A DNA stretch of 64,000 bases from Pteria penguin (Eukaryota; Mollusca; Bivalvia; Pterioida; Pteriidae): assembly GCA_035048485.1 (NCBI GenBank), contig CM068587.1:27112534-27176533 (forward strand), written 5' to 3'. Shown here one piece after another: positions 48,240 to 58,953 of this stretch (position 1 is its first letter; every line of letters starts with the position of its first letter). The position numbers and the translations under genes were made by a program. Below the pieces are notes generated by a model that was given only the letters and a program-made list of their open reading frames with translations, was not told the DNA's origin and made no database searches.

Positions 48240-48985
48240 ATTTCATCCACATAATGCTTATTGATGAAGAAAGCGGGGAACCACCTCGAGGTGGCAGATT
48301 TTCTCACTTCTTTCTATTAGAGATGCTACCTAGACTCGATAGGTATGTGAAAGTGTAATACGTTCCGGCGCAGCTTCTTAAAGCTTTTAGCCAACTCCGC
48401 AACCAAGCCTACACTTTTAATTGTATCTATTTTATCCATAGACAATTACTGAAAACGTGAATGCTCCCAGAACAAATGGACCTCATTAAAGTCGGGTTTG
48501 TGCTTACGGAACATCAATGTCAGGATCATTACGACGATATGAGAGGAACAAGACATTTAATTATTTTTATATTTAATTATTACAACTTCATAATAATTAA
48601 TTATTGCCGAGAATAAGTCTTACTAGACAACAAACAACCCTCTTGATGATGGCAATCATTGTGTAAAGTAGGCTAGCTGCTAAGGGGGTCATTTTTCACG
48701 GTTACAACGACATGACACTAATGCATCTCCGGAGCAGGTCTAAAGCGCATCTCAAATTATTTTTCGGGTCTTATGCGGAAACGGAATTTTGCAGCGGCCA
48801 GCCGTTTCTTATTTGCAAGGCTTGTAATTGTTTAGACGGGCGTGCCTTGCTAAAGTGACGAAATCTTGCTGACAGAAAATTTGTCTCTTAGTCCCAGAAT
48901 TATCTAATTTGTTGATGTAAATTACTCTTGTCTGAATCTAATTACTGAATTTACAGAAATGACTTTTTAATTTCGTAACCATTAA
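48240..48985. promoter_or_regulatory. Repeat-free complex stretch, candidate enhancer
   Basis: A stretch of about 750 bases with higher complexity than its surroundings. It carries clustered homeodomain-type cores (CATTTAATTA near 48554, TTAATTATTG near 48596, several TAATTA), TATTTGCAAGG near 48812 and a small palindrome CCACCTCGAGGTGG near 48281. No open frame or splice pattern supports coding. This is the kind of sequence often conserved in introns of developmental regulators; conservation is not tested here. Confidence 0.35.
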
Positions 48986-49473
48986 TGGCTGGTGCAATAC
49001 GAAAAGATAAAACAACTAGGGCATTATGTAATGATTTGTTTATTTATAATGACATATATACAGGAAAATTGTGTTTGGTTCATCTCTCTGAACTTCTGAA
49101 CTTAATTTGTATTTAATGGGATGCAAAGATACATAGTTGACAGGATTGTGAAATGAGAACGTTTTCTGAACATTGTCATCACTACAATACAAAATAATAA
49201 TAAATGGTGAAATCATGGACATTTTAATGTCCACTATATGTCCAAAAATAAACGACCACACAAAAATCTAATGCACAGTCTACTTACGAGAAATTAAACA
49301 TAAAAGTATACGTGTATTTTGTAAAATCAGTCTTATTTTCTGTATCCACTGCGATTTAATGATAATGGTGTCTTTTGAATGATTCGATGAAGGATATCTT
49401 CACAACGGTACGATATAGGATATCTTCACAAGGAATAATCTAAAGGAATTCCTGTTTGTGCGTTTATCATTCG

Positions 49474-49566
49474 AAACGTCACCAATATTGTCTGAGTGGT
49501 GGAGAAACGTCACCAATATTGTCTGAGTGGTGGAGAAATTTCACCAATATTGTCTGAGTGGTGGAG
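49474..49566. repeat. 31-bp direct repeat, three copies
   Basis: Three units containing GTCACCAATATTGTCTGAGT followed by GGTGGAGAAA start at 49474, 49505 and 49536. The third differs by two bases (TTTC for CGTC), so this is a young triplication. Confidence 0.95.
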
Positions 49567-50425
49567 AAAACTGCAAAACCGTTAGGTATTCCTTTCGACT
49601 TGTCCTCATGATCTCTTTCGACTGATATAGTAAATTCATTCAAAGGTCAGTCCTAACAAAGGATGGCTCTTTTCCAATTGTGTATGCCACACCCTATTCT
49701 AATTGTGTATGACAGTAGTACCAAAGACTTCAAAGCATAGGCTTTTGTTATAGATTGCGACTGTTCGGTCCTTTGGCAGTAATACAGGACTCTGGCCAAA
49801 AAGTGATTATATATACATTTACTTAGTTTTACATAATTATGCAAATTATTTTTACCTTGACATTCTCCGACCAGAAACATCATATTTCTTATTGTCCTGA
49901 ATCTTGAACATGTTGCAATGTAAGGCGGTACCATTTTCATAGGTTTTACTATCATTCGATATCATTACATTATGTATCAAATGTTTCTAGATGTCAATGA
50001 TATAATCCTTTCTAGTCTGAAATTTCAGACTCAAGCTTGAATTTAATGCTTCAGTCAGATATTTCGGACTGTGTTATTTTCTGTGACAGTACGGTCGTCA
50101 ACATTTACCGTCTTATTATCGCAGTAATGCGTAATTCTCAATAAGATAACAATATATAATACACATTACTGACACGTTATGATGAAGTTGATGCAGTTTT
50201 TATCAAAATAAAGATTACTGCTACATTGGAATCTGTTGACATATGGTGTGGATAGTCATGCATACATGTTGTAGAAATTAGCAGTAGTCTAAATGTGTAA
50301 AACATGTAATTGATATACACACGTATATGTATATGTGCAGTGGCGGATTTATGAAAAAGGGGCTTTAGGGGAGGGGTTCATATGTGAAAGTCTATTATTA
50401 AGAGGTATATATGTTCTATAATTAT
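49567..50425. other. Non-coding, nothing recognised
   Basis: No gene supported. A 100-codon open frame at 49653-49955 (-) has no recognisable motif. Confidence 0.45.
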
Positions 50426-50429
50426 AATA

Positions 50430-50845
50430 ACCCCTAGGCCGGTGTCACTGTTGGTGGACTGATAGTCCCCGAGGGCATCATAAATCTAGTTATCAGTGCT
50501 TTTGTACTGCCATTAAATATATATACTTCAAATTTTCAGTCATCAAATTAAGTAAATCACTCTAAAACTAAGGAGTATCTCCCTCATGCATAGCTCTGTC
50601 CTTAGATAGATTCTTTGGTTCACCTTTCGGTCATTTTGGCTTCAACACTGCTTTGCATATTTTTATATATTTTGAGAATTCCAATCATTCGGCCACGAGC
50701 ATCACTGAAGAGACATAACTTGTCGAAATGCGCATATGGTGCACAAAATTAAAAGGTATATATGTTCTATAATTAATATAAGCCAAAATGCTCATCCATT
50801 TTGGGTGCCAAATTTGGAGTTTTACTTGTAGATATTTGGTAAAGG
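50430..50845 (+). repeat. Old dispersed repeat, bivalve-type
   Basis: Phrases GGTGGACTGATAGTCCCCGA then GGGCATCA (about 50452) and GAGCATCACTGAAGAGACAT, then CTTGTCGAAATGCGCATATG (about 50698-50738), are familiar to me from dispersed repeats common in bivalve genomes. Recognition is from memory and unverified. The tail TGCCAAATTTGGAGTTTTAC (about 50805) recurs in weaker form near 32320 (reversed) and 57450. Ends are not defined. Confidence 0.5.
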
Positions 50846-50849
50846 GGGT

Positions 50850-51570
50850 GGGGTGTGTGAGCAGTGAAGCAGTATTGGGATGTATCATCAGTGAAACAGG
50901 GACGGATGTGTGAGCAGTGAAGCACGGTCTGGGTGTGTGAGCAGTGAGGCAGGGTCGGGGTGTGTCAGCAATGAGATAGGGTCGGGGTGTGTGAGCAGTG
51001 AGGCAGGGTCGGGGTGTGTGAGCAGTGAGGCAGGGTCGGGGTGTGAGCAGTGAGGCAGTGTCGGGGTGTGTCAGCAGTAAGGCAGGGTCGGGTGTGTCAA
51101 CAGTGAAGCAGGGTCGGGGTGTGTCAGCAATGGAGCAGGGTCGGGGTGTGTCAGCAGAGAAGCAGGGTCGGGGTGTGTGAGCAGTGAAACAGGGTCGAAA
51201 TGTGTGAGCAGTGAAACAGGGTTGGGGTGTGTGAGCAGTGAGGCAGGGTCGGGGTGTGTCAACAGTGAAGCAGAGTCGGGTTGTGTCAGCAATGGAGCAA
51301 TGTTGGTATGTATCAGCAGTGAAACAGGGTCGGGTGTGTGAGCAATGAAGCACGGTCGGGGTGTGTGAGCAGTGCAGCACGGTCGGGGTGTGTAAGCAGT
51401 GACACAAGGTCGGGGTGTGTCAGTAATGAGGCAGTGAAACAGAGTCAGGTCGTGTGAGCAGTGCAGCACGGTCGGGAAGTATGAGCAGTGAAACAGGGTT
51501 GAGGTGTGTGAGCAGTGAAACAGGGTCGGGTTGTGTGAGCAGTTGGGTGTGTCAGCAGTCTATCTGGGTC
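50850..51570. repeat. 27-bp minisatellite, about 26 copies
   Basis: Units of 27 bp with TGAGCAGTGAAGCAGGGTCG then GGGTGTG. Variation includes TCAGCA versus TGAGCA and small deletions. As 27 is nine codons, the reverse strand stays open over the array (the window's longest open frame, 240 codons, with a 9-residue HTPRPCLTA repeat) and runs on into the older dispersed repeat at the left. I see no promoter, splice or composition evidence that it is a gene. Confidence 0.94.
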
Positions 51571-52215
51571 TGGGTGTGTTTGCTCTACCCATCTGTGTAT
51601 GGACTGAATTCCATGTATAGCTCCAAAACTGAATGGCCTATAGATTTGTCATAATCGTATAAAATTTACAACTATACAATGCATAATACAACATCATGTC
51701 AAGAAAATTACATTAGGATGTCTAACATTAGGTAATATTAATAGTTATGACTTTAATTTCAATGCATCTGTAACACATCATCCTGTGACTTCTATAAACA
51801 AAGCAGTTTATCCAATGAAAAGAATGAGGGCTGGATATAGTCATATCTCTTCAGAAATCTTTGTCTTTAGTATCATTTAAACAAAATGAAATTTATATTC
51901 TATTTCTTATGAAGATTTACACAATGCATCCAATCGCTTTAGTAACGGATTATTTTTATAACGACCTGTTTCAACAGGGAGATTGCTAGATGATGAATGA
52001 TTTTTACATCTACGTGTACATGTAACCTTTTTGTACTACTTCATGTCTGACAACAAAAGGATATACACGTTTATGTTAGTTTTCACCAGCTTTCATGACA
52101 TCGATTAAAACTACGATTGTAATCTGGACTTTATTATCCGAGGAAACGTTACATTTTTAAATATATATAACAATCGGAATCGCGCGGTATCGACCCCGGG
52201 CCATTAGATTATAAA
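51571..52215. other. Non-coding, nothing recognised
   Basis: AT-rich spacer between two minisatellites. Confidence 0.45.
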
Positions 52216-53585
52216 CCCAGTGCAGTTTCACTGCAGCGACTTCCCCCTTAATCCAGTGTATATCACCGCAGCAACCTTCCTCTAAACCCAGTGCGGTATC
52301 ACAGCAGCAACCTTCCTCTAAATCCAGTGCGGTATCACCTCAGCAACCTTCCCAATTTATCCAGTGCGGTATCACAGCAGCAACCTTCCTCTAAACCCAG
52401 TGTGGTATCACTGCAGCAACCTTCCCAATTTATCCAGTGCGGTATCACAGCAGCAACCTTCCTCTAAACCCAGTGCGGTATCACTGCAGCAACCTTCCCA
52501 ATTTATCCAGTGCGGTATCACAGCAGCAACCTTCCTCTAAACCCAGTGTGGTATCACTGCAGCAACCTTCCCAATTTATCCAGTGCGGTATCACAGCAGC
52601 AACCTTCCTCTTAACCCAGTGCGGTATCACTGCAGCAACCTTCCCAATTTATCCAGTGCGGTATCACAGCAGCAACCTTCCTCTAAACCTAGTGCGATAT
52701 TACCGCAGCAACCTTCCCAATTTATCCAGTGCGGTATCACAGCAGCAACCTTCCTCTTAACCCAGTGCGGTATCACTGCAGCAACCTTCCCAATTTATCC
52801 AGTGCGGTATCACAGCAGCAACCTTCCTCTAAACCCAGTGTGGTATCACTGCAGCAACCTTCCCAATTTATCCAGTGCGGTATCACAGCAGCAACCTTCC
52901 TCTTAACCCAGTGCGGTATCACTGCAGCAACCTTCCCAATTTATCCAGTGCGGTATCACGGCAGCAACCTTCCTCTTAACCCAGTGCGGTATCACCGCAG
53001 CAACCTTCCCAATTTATCCAATGCGGTATCATTGCAGTAACCTTCCTTTTAATCCGGTGCGGTATCACTGCAGCAACCTTCCTCTTTATCCAATGCGGTA
53101 TCACTACAGCAGCTTTCCCCTTAATCCAGTGCGGTACCACCACGGCAACTTCTCCTTGCGCTATCACTACAGCAGTTTTCCCCTTAATCCAGTGCGTTAC
53201 CACCACGGCAAATTTTCCTTTAATCCAGTACGTATTCCAGTGCGGTATCACCGCAACAAGTTCCCCTTTAATCCAGTGCGGTGTTACTGCAGCAAACTTC
53301 CCCTTAATTCTTTGCGGTATCAATGCAGCAGTTTTCCCTTAATCCGGTGCAGTATCACTACAGCAACTTTCTATAAATTCAGTGTAGTATCACTACAGAA
53401 ACATTCCCCTAAATCCAGTGCTGTATCACTGCATACCTTCCCCTTATTCCAGTGCAGTATCCAGTGCCTTATAACTGCAGCAACCTTCTCCTTATTCCAG
53501 TGCAATATCACTGCAGCAACCTTCCCTTTCATCCAGTGTGGTACCACTGCAGCAACTTTCCCCCTTAATCCGATACAGTATTGTA
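52216..53585. repeat. 36/37-bp minisatellite organised as 73-bp dimers
   Basis: About 37 monomers related to CCAGTGCGGTATCACAGCAG then CAACCTTCC. In the centre (52330-53040) monomers alternate between two types (ending CTCTAAAC and CAATTTAT), giving a 73-bp dimer. Some variants repeat every 146 bp, such as the same start position at 52437, 52583 and 52729. The right third (53050-53585) is diverged. Long Q/S/P/N-rich open frames on both strands are artefacts of the repeat. Confidence 0.94.
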
Positions 53586-54879
53586 TGTAGATTAAATTTT
53601 ATTTAGGAGGAAAATTAGTTTGATTAACATATTTGTAATGTAAGAGAGAAGTTTTGGGTATTTGGAGTAAAAATGGTACACATATGTCATCATGAAACAA
53701 ACATTCCTCAAGTATCGTAATGACGTAAGCATATATACATATTACATACGGTCCGGAACCGGTCAAGGACAATATCAGAATTACGTAGATAAACAGTATA
53801 ATATTTTTCCGCGTTTAGAAAAGACATCATTTATACGAAAATGAGATTTCAGTGAGCCTTGTCATTTTTATTTGTGTGTTGTTAAGGAGACAAAACTGCT
53901 AGATAGTAACGTAACGATGGATAATTGGGGAGAGATTTATGGTGCGAGTTCCGCATCAATATGTGGGGAAGCCTGTAATCGGAGACTTTTGGATACTTGG
54001 TACCTATAATTTCCTCACCTGGTGGTAAGCCAATACACACGTATTATCTGGTCTCTTGTTTACAATCGCATGAAATGGAGTAGAGAACCTGTACTTGGTC
54101 TGGTAGGGGAAATGGGATATAGTAATTTGCATGAAATCGGGTCTTGGAAACTCTGTGTTCATGACCCACATTGGGAGGATGGTGGTAAAACAAACACATG
54201 GATTTATTAGGTAACTTTATTTTGAAATATGTTTGAAGTGGTTATCGTGTGAACATTTTATCACGGGAGGTCCTGTATATGTAATGGTTTGCCCTTTGTC
54301 ATCGTTACATAGTTATATTATAGCGTGCAATAGCATACTTGGCAATACATCTTACTGCGTGTTGTGTGTATCGTGTCATTATAATAGGAAATTAAAAGTT
54401 ATTGTATGCCGTATAATATTATATGTAAAATATTTGTAATAATGATAAATAAAAGTGAATAGACTTGTATTTTAAGTCGACACTATAATTAACTTATATG
54501 GCCAACTGCCGGTGTTTATATATGCAGAAAACTGGAGTACCATTGGCGAACAAATGACCTTGGGAAGATAAGCTGGTAGAATTTCCCATTTGGTCTGACC
54601 ATGATTTGAACTCCTGTTTGATAGAGATGAAAGGTAACAGGGAGTTACAGCACTGCGTTGTTGCCACTCTTTTGCTGATATTGCAGTGTTAAATACAATA
54701 TATTATATAAGATAAAATGAGTCACGGATATATAGGCAAGAATAAGCACATTGCATGAAATATTATATTATTATGCAGATTTAGTATCGAGATAGGAAAG
54801 TGAAATAAAGTGACAATCGTCTTGTCTTTAATGTGGCTCAGTACCGTATGAGACATTAACGTGTAGTATATATGTATAT

Positions 54880-54918
<39 letters not shown>

Positions 54919-55235
54919 TGGCATATATTGATTATATTTATTAAGAAATAATATTTTAATATTTGTAATATGTGGCATGATCGTATGATGAATATTGCAT
55001 TTGTTTTCAGATATTATAAAAGGAAATTTTTTATGTGGTTACATTTCGTATAACACGGTTTTCTCTTTAATTATGACGTGATAAGGGCATTCAAGTATTA
55101 TTGACCATAAAAAAGGATTCCTTGTAACAGAAATGAGTAACACAAAAATGTTTTGCTCATGTTGATTTTCATAGTCTATGATTGAATATAACAAACATAA
55201 GAGACAAGTTGGTTATATATTGAATTAACCTCAAA
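53586..55235. other. AT-rich non-coding with ATTT microsatellite
   Basis: Contains about 11 TTTA units at 54876-54918. No gene is supported. Confidence 0.5.
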
Positions 55236-55239
55236 GATC

Positions 55240-55860
55240 AGTAACTCCAAGGAGAATAATTGATTTGTAAGGTGTCTGTAATGCGCCTTGATTGGTCGTT
55301 GATTTAATAATAAACGTCTTGATGAACGCATTACAAATCTGTGGGTGAAACAATTCCCATCGGATCTAAACGGAATATTTGTCCACTCTTTTCCATTGTT
55401 TTCTAAAATTCTTTATCAACATAGAAACTATACCAATAATTTAATTATTCAATTATTGAAATGGAGTGGAAATAGATTACCACCGTGTTTAAATATATGC
55501 TAATCCAATAAGTCTGCAAGAAATTACGCACCATACTCAAACGGCAGAGTTTCCTTCCCTTTTTCTCTTTCCGTTCTTGAATAAATTTGATAGAAAGAAA
55601 CAACATTACGACACCCTCCAACAGAAAAATAATCATTTTATTTCCGGGGATGGCTATGGAATTGAATTAAACGAAATAGGAAGACTTTCCCGACATTTTT
55701 CCAAGTGTGAAAATTTCATTATTTCGACTGGACGCTTGATTGGAACGACTGATATTCATTTTGTCATATAATAAAGCACCTTGGTGATTAAGATATCTCC
55801 CTTGACGCTTACTCGTCCGATGAAATAAAACAAAAGAAACCCTAATTTGGACACTTGTTA
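55240..55860. promoter_or_regulatory. Repeat-free complex stretch, candidate enhancer
   Basis: About 1 kb upstream of the bHLH exon. It contains ATATGCTAATCC near 55495 (POU-like), clustered TAATTATT and CAATTATTG motifs near 55438-55458, a TGTAATGCG/CGCATTACA inverted pair (about 55279 and 55327) and TGATTAAGATATC near 55785. No repeats. Regulatory role is inference. Confidence 0.35.
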
Positions 55861-56873
55861 AGTCCCTGGCTGAAAATGGCTAATCTTTTCTAAGACAAAT
55901 GGTACCACATTTATCACAAGTTGATTATTTTACAGAGAGTAAATCAAGCAATCTCTGCGAACGACAGACATTACAAAAGATGCCTTCGTCATGTGATCAT
56001 GTGATCACGTGCACAACTAACATTTAGTGAGACTATCGCTGCCTTGCTTCCTTTCTGTTTAAAGGTTATGATTGAATCTTGATGATTTAAGAGGTATTCT
56101 CCCAATTTTAAAAGCAGGTTTATAATGCAATCGGATGCTTCAACGGATATGTATAGGAAATTTACGAGTGGATGATCTTTTTACTCAAAATAATGATGTT
56201 TGAAGCTAACTGCAGGTTTTTTTAAATAGTATACCATATTATGGCGTAGTGTTATAAATGAATTCATGTAGTGATTTTTGCTGGTTTTAAACAGAAGCAT
56301 AAACATATGAACATGTATAGATTGGCACAAGTTGTATCTGTTTTAAGCACAGTATGTTAGATAAATTACTTGTATATTAGAAAAATGTCTGTAAAGGCTA
56401 TTTTCAAAAAGATTAAACAAAAAAAAAATTAATAAAACAAGAAGTAATCACTACGGGAAAAAGGAAAAGTGAATGATTCATCTGAATTCGAAATCGTTTG
56501 GAATATCTATAGTAATTATAACGTTACTCATTGTATTGTATACATCTTCAATGTTCCTCTTGTATTATTTCATGTGATGTTAACCGTCAAAATGTTTTTG
56601 CATAAGGTAGATCATCCTTTTTCATACTGAAATAATGTGTTTTATCTGTAGAAGTGTGAATTGACTAAAGTAAGTATACATTATTATCAATGTTTAAAGG
56701 ATACTTTCTCAGTCAGGGTGTTTTTGAAAACTTGGGTAAATATATTCACATTTACGATTTATTTGTCTTATCAAAGGGATGACCTACCTTAATCTATTAA
56801 GTATTCGCAATCCAGATATGACGCTCTTTTCATGTGACGTCATTGACTTGAAAAGACCAGTTACATATTTCAG
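55861..56873 (+). other. Intron sequence immediately upstream of the bHLH exon
   Basis: Includes an overlapping pair of GTGATCA palindromes and CACGTG within GATCACGTGCAC at about 55996-56014. It ends with the acceptor TTACATATTTCAG at 56861-56873. The frame of the next exon is open back to an ATG at 56779, but the encoded residues there are unlike any bHLH-PAS N-terminus. Confidence 0.55.
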
Positions 56874-57112
56874 TATTTTGGAACTCAGGAAAGAGAAGTC
56901 ACGTGATGCAGCAAGGTCAAGACGAGGCAAGGAAAATTACGAGTTCTACGAGTTGGCTAAGCTTCTCCCTCTTCCGGCAGCTATCACTAGTCAGTTGGAC
57001 AAAGCATCCATCATTCGTCTATCAATCAGCTACCTCAAACTTCGGGAATTCTCCGGACACGGTGACCCGCCTTGGAACAGGGATTACCTTCCAAATACGA
57101 AGTCCCTAAAGG
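56874..57112 (+). CDS. Trachealess/NPAS1/NPAS3-like bHLH-PAS factor, bHLH exon
   Basis: The exon carries one base finishing a split codon, then 79 codons, then one base of the next split codon. It begins [18 protein letters not shown] and holds the complete bHLH domain: basic region [16 protein letters not shown], helix 1 [13 protein letters not shown], and loop plus helix 2 [20 protein letters not shown]. It ends in [11 protein letters not shown] and a linker. The SGHGDPPW signature and the ILELRKEK start match Drosophila trachealess, and the basic region distinguishes the class from SIM, HIF and AHR. The family acts in the nucleus as heterodimers with ARNT/Tango on ACGTG sites in tubular-organ and nervous-system development (family knowledge). 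Donor G|GTGAGT at 57113. Confidence 0.96.
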
Positions 57113-57206
57113 GTGAGTAGTCTAACATCTTTGAGAATAAAAGAAAGCCTTTAAAAGATAATGTAGTAACAATTATAATGAAATTAAAATCAGAGAAAAA
57201 CAATTA

Positions 57207-57243
57207 CCCCCCCCCCCCCCTTCCCAATAATAATAATAATAAA
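57207..57243. repeat. Poly-C and AAT microsatellite
   Basis: Fourteen C residues, a short spacer and about six AAT units. Confidence 0.9.
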
Positions 57244-57614
57244 ACCATATAGGAACTTACTGTTACTAGTGTCCTTTCTGAGTTTCAACTATGAATTATT
57301 AAATTTGAATGAGAAGCCTAGCAGGACCTAGTGATGTATTTATCCGTCGTCTGTCCGTCAATCTGCCTCAACTCTATTTTAGGTCTTTCTATGCGTTGCT
57401 TTTCTGCCGAAGTTTCAGACTTCTTTTTAGCTGTCTTAGCAGGCCACAATTGTGTTCATTTTTGGTGACAAATCTGGATTTTTACTTACAAATCTGTGGC
57501 GAAAGATTTGTGCTAAGATACAGAGCGGCACTTAATAAGGAACATTCATTCTACTAGACAAAATGGAGATATAGGCTATTACATCATATATTTCAATTAA
57601 TCATAAGGTGGCGT

Positions 57615-57720
57615 GTTATATACAGACCTCTGGAGAAAAGGTGCCATGAGGCATCTCCTGTTAACTAGACACATCAATCATATAATTTGTGGACATAATT
57701 ACAAGAGTTAAGCCTGCATT
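57615..57720 (-). repeat. Dispersed repeat family III fragment
   Basis: AGAAAAGGTGCCATGAGGCA then TCTCCTGTTAACTAGACACA corresponds to the centre of the 42395-42680 copy. Confidence 0.55.
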
Positions 57721-58404
57721 CATATCAAGGACGAATAAGTTGATATCCAATCGAACAAAACTATACAGTGATATTTCATTGACATATTTTTCCTGAGTTA
57801 TGTTCATAAAACCCCGTATTCTAATTGGCAGAAATAACGCTTCATTCCGTGATTATTTATCCAATCATATCATAGATATCCTGATTGTTTTACTATTATA
57901 ATTAATGGATGACAGATATTTACATATTGATTCTAACGGGCAACCTAATCATAATTCATTATTGTTCAGCACAACTCGTCTGCATGTAACAAACATTAAA
58001 CCATTGATTTACTGTTCCAAAGGTCACACCGCTACACATTCATCTTCCTCGTGCTTCATATTGTTTAGATTTATTTCAATGTTTAATATTCATAGATACT
58101 ATAACTGAATATCTACTGATATAGATGGTTCGCTGGGGGTACAGTTCACAAGTTAAAATCGAGCACCTGTCGTTTGTAATGATTGCGCTGCTAGATAAGG
58201 TATGATAATGAGGAATGATAGTAGATCATCACCTTTCATTCCCCAACACACGTCAAATACGTTCAATTGTTGTCAGAAAAACAGTAAACGAGCACACGCA
58301 AACCACTGGGTATTAACCCCATCTTTACACCGGCGACAATGATTTGTGGATTTTTCTGTACATGTACTAAAATAAGACTCGAAATACACTGTTTTGTGGA
58401 CATC

Positions 58405-58570
58405 TTTATTATACCCCAATGTTACATATGGCAATGACACTCTCTATAAACTAATACACCACGTTACTCGATGTAGGCTCTGCTGAAACAGGTCTGTGTC
58501 GCATGGGTGCTTTGGACATTTATGACGGGTATGGCTATCCAAAGAGGAGATACTCGTCTCCGGTATCTAC
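58405..58570 (+). repeat. Dispersed repeat family III copy
   Basis: ATGTTACATATGGCAATGAC then ACTCTCTATAAAC, and TTGGACATTTATGACGGGTA then TGGCTATCCAAAGAGGAGAT, in reverse order of 42395-42680. One of the better preserved copies in + orientation. Confidence 0.75.
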
Positions 58571-58681
58571 TTCCATATATGCCCACCGTGCTACTCTGCT
58601 GTCAGTATGATTCAAATTGATATCATGTGAACCTTCCAGTAATCTCAATCTTTTGATGATGTATTGCCATTTAAATGTTAA

Positions 58682-58953
58682 GCAGGCGTGGCTCAGTGGA
58701 TGAGGTGCTCGGCTCATGATCTAGATCCCCCGGGTTCAACTCGTGCCCTGGCACCGGTGTTCTGTCTTTCGGATGAGAGTAAAAACCTAGGTCCCTTGTC
58801 ACGGTAGGCGTGGCACGTAAAAGATCCCTCACTGCTTCGGGTGGATCCGTTGCAAAGGTCTAAATTTGTATGCAATGTATCGGGCAGATGCCGTCACCAT
58901 TATACGTGAAATAATCGTGGAGTGACGTTAAACAATATTCAATCAATCAATCA
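58682..58953 (+). mobile_element. tRNA-derived SINE, family II, full length
   Basis: The head carries the A box TGGCTCAGTGG (58689-58699) and a B-box relic GGGTTCAACTC (58731-58741). The middle is GTTCTGTCTTTCGGATGAGA and GGCGTGGCACGTAAAAGATC. The 3' domain is GTGAAATAATCGTGGAGTGA then CGTTAAAC, and the tail is a TCAA repeat. It is the most complete copy of this family here. No clear target duplication. Confidence 0.88.

Noticed and set aside
52437..53590. Q/S/N/P-rich repeat proteins of 103-189 codons on + and a 115-codon frame on -
   Set aside because: All derive from the 36/37-bp minisatellite, and start codons recur every 146 bp with the repeat.
56124..56174. Short ATG frame (MQSDASTDMYRKF...) as an alternative first exon
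   Set aside because: A GTATAG donor in suitable phase exists, but its context is weak and no promoter-like sequence lies upstream. The 14892 candidate is better supported.
56779..57120. 113-codon frame starting ATG at 56779 as a complete small bHLH protein
   Set aside because: The part before 56874 is unlike the family and a splice acceptor precedes the conserved block. The frame also runs past a perfect donor at 57113.
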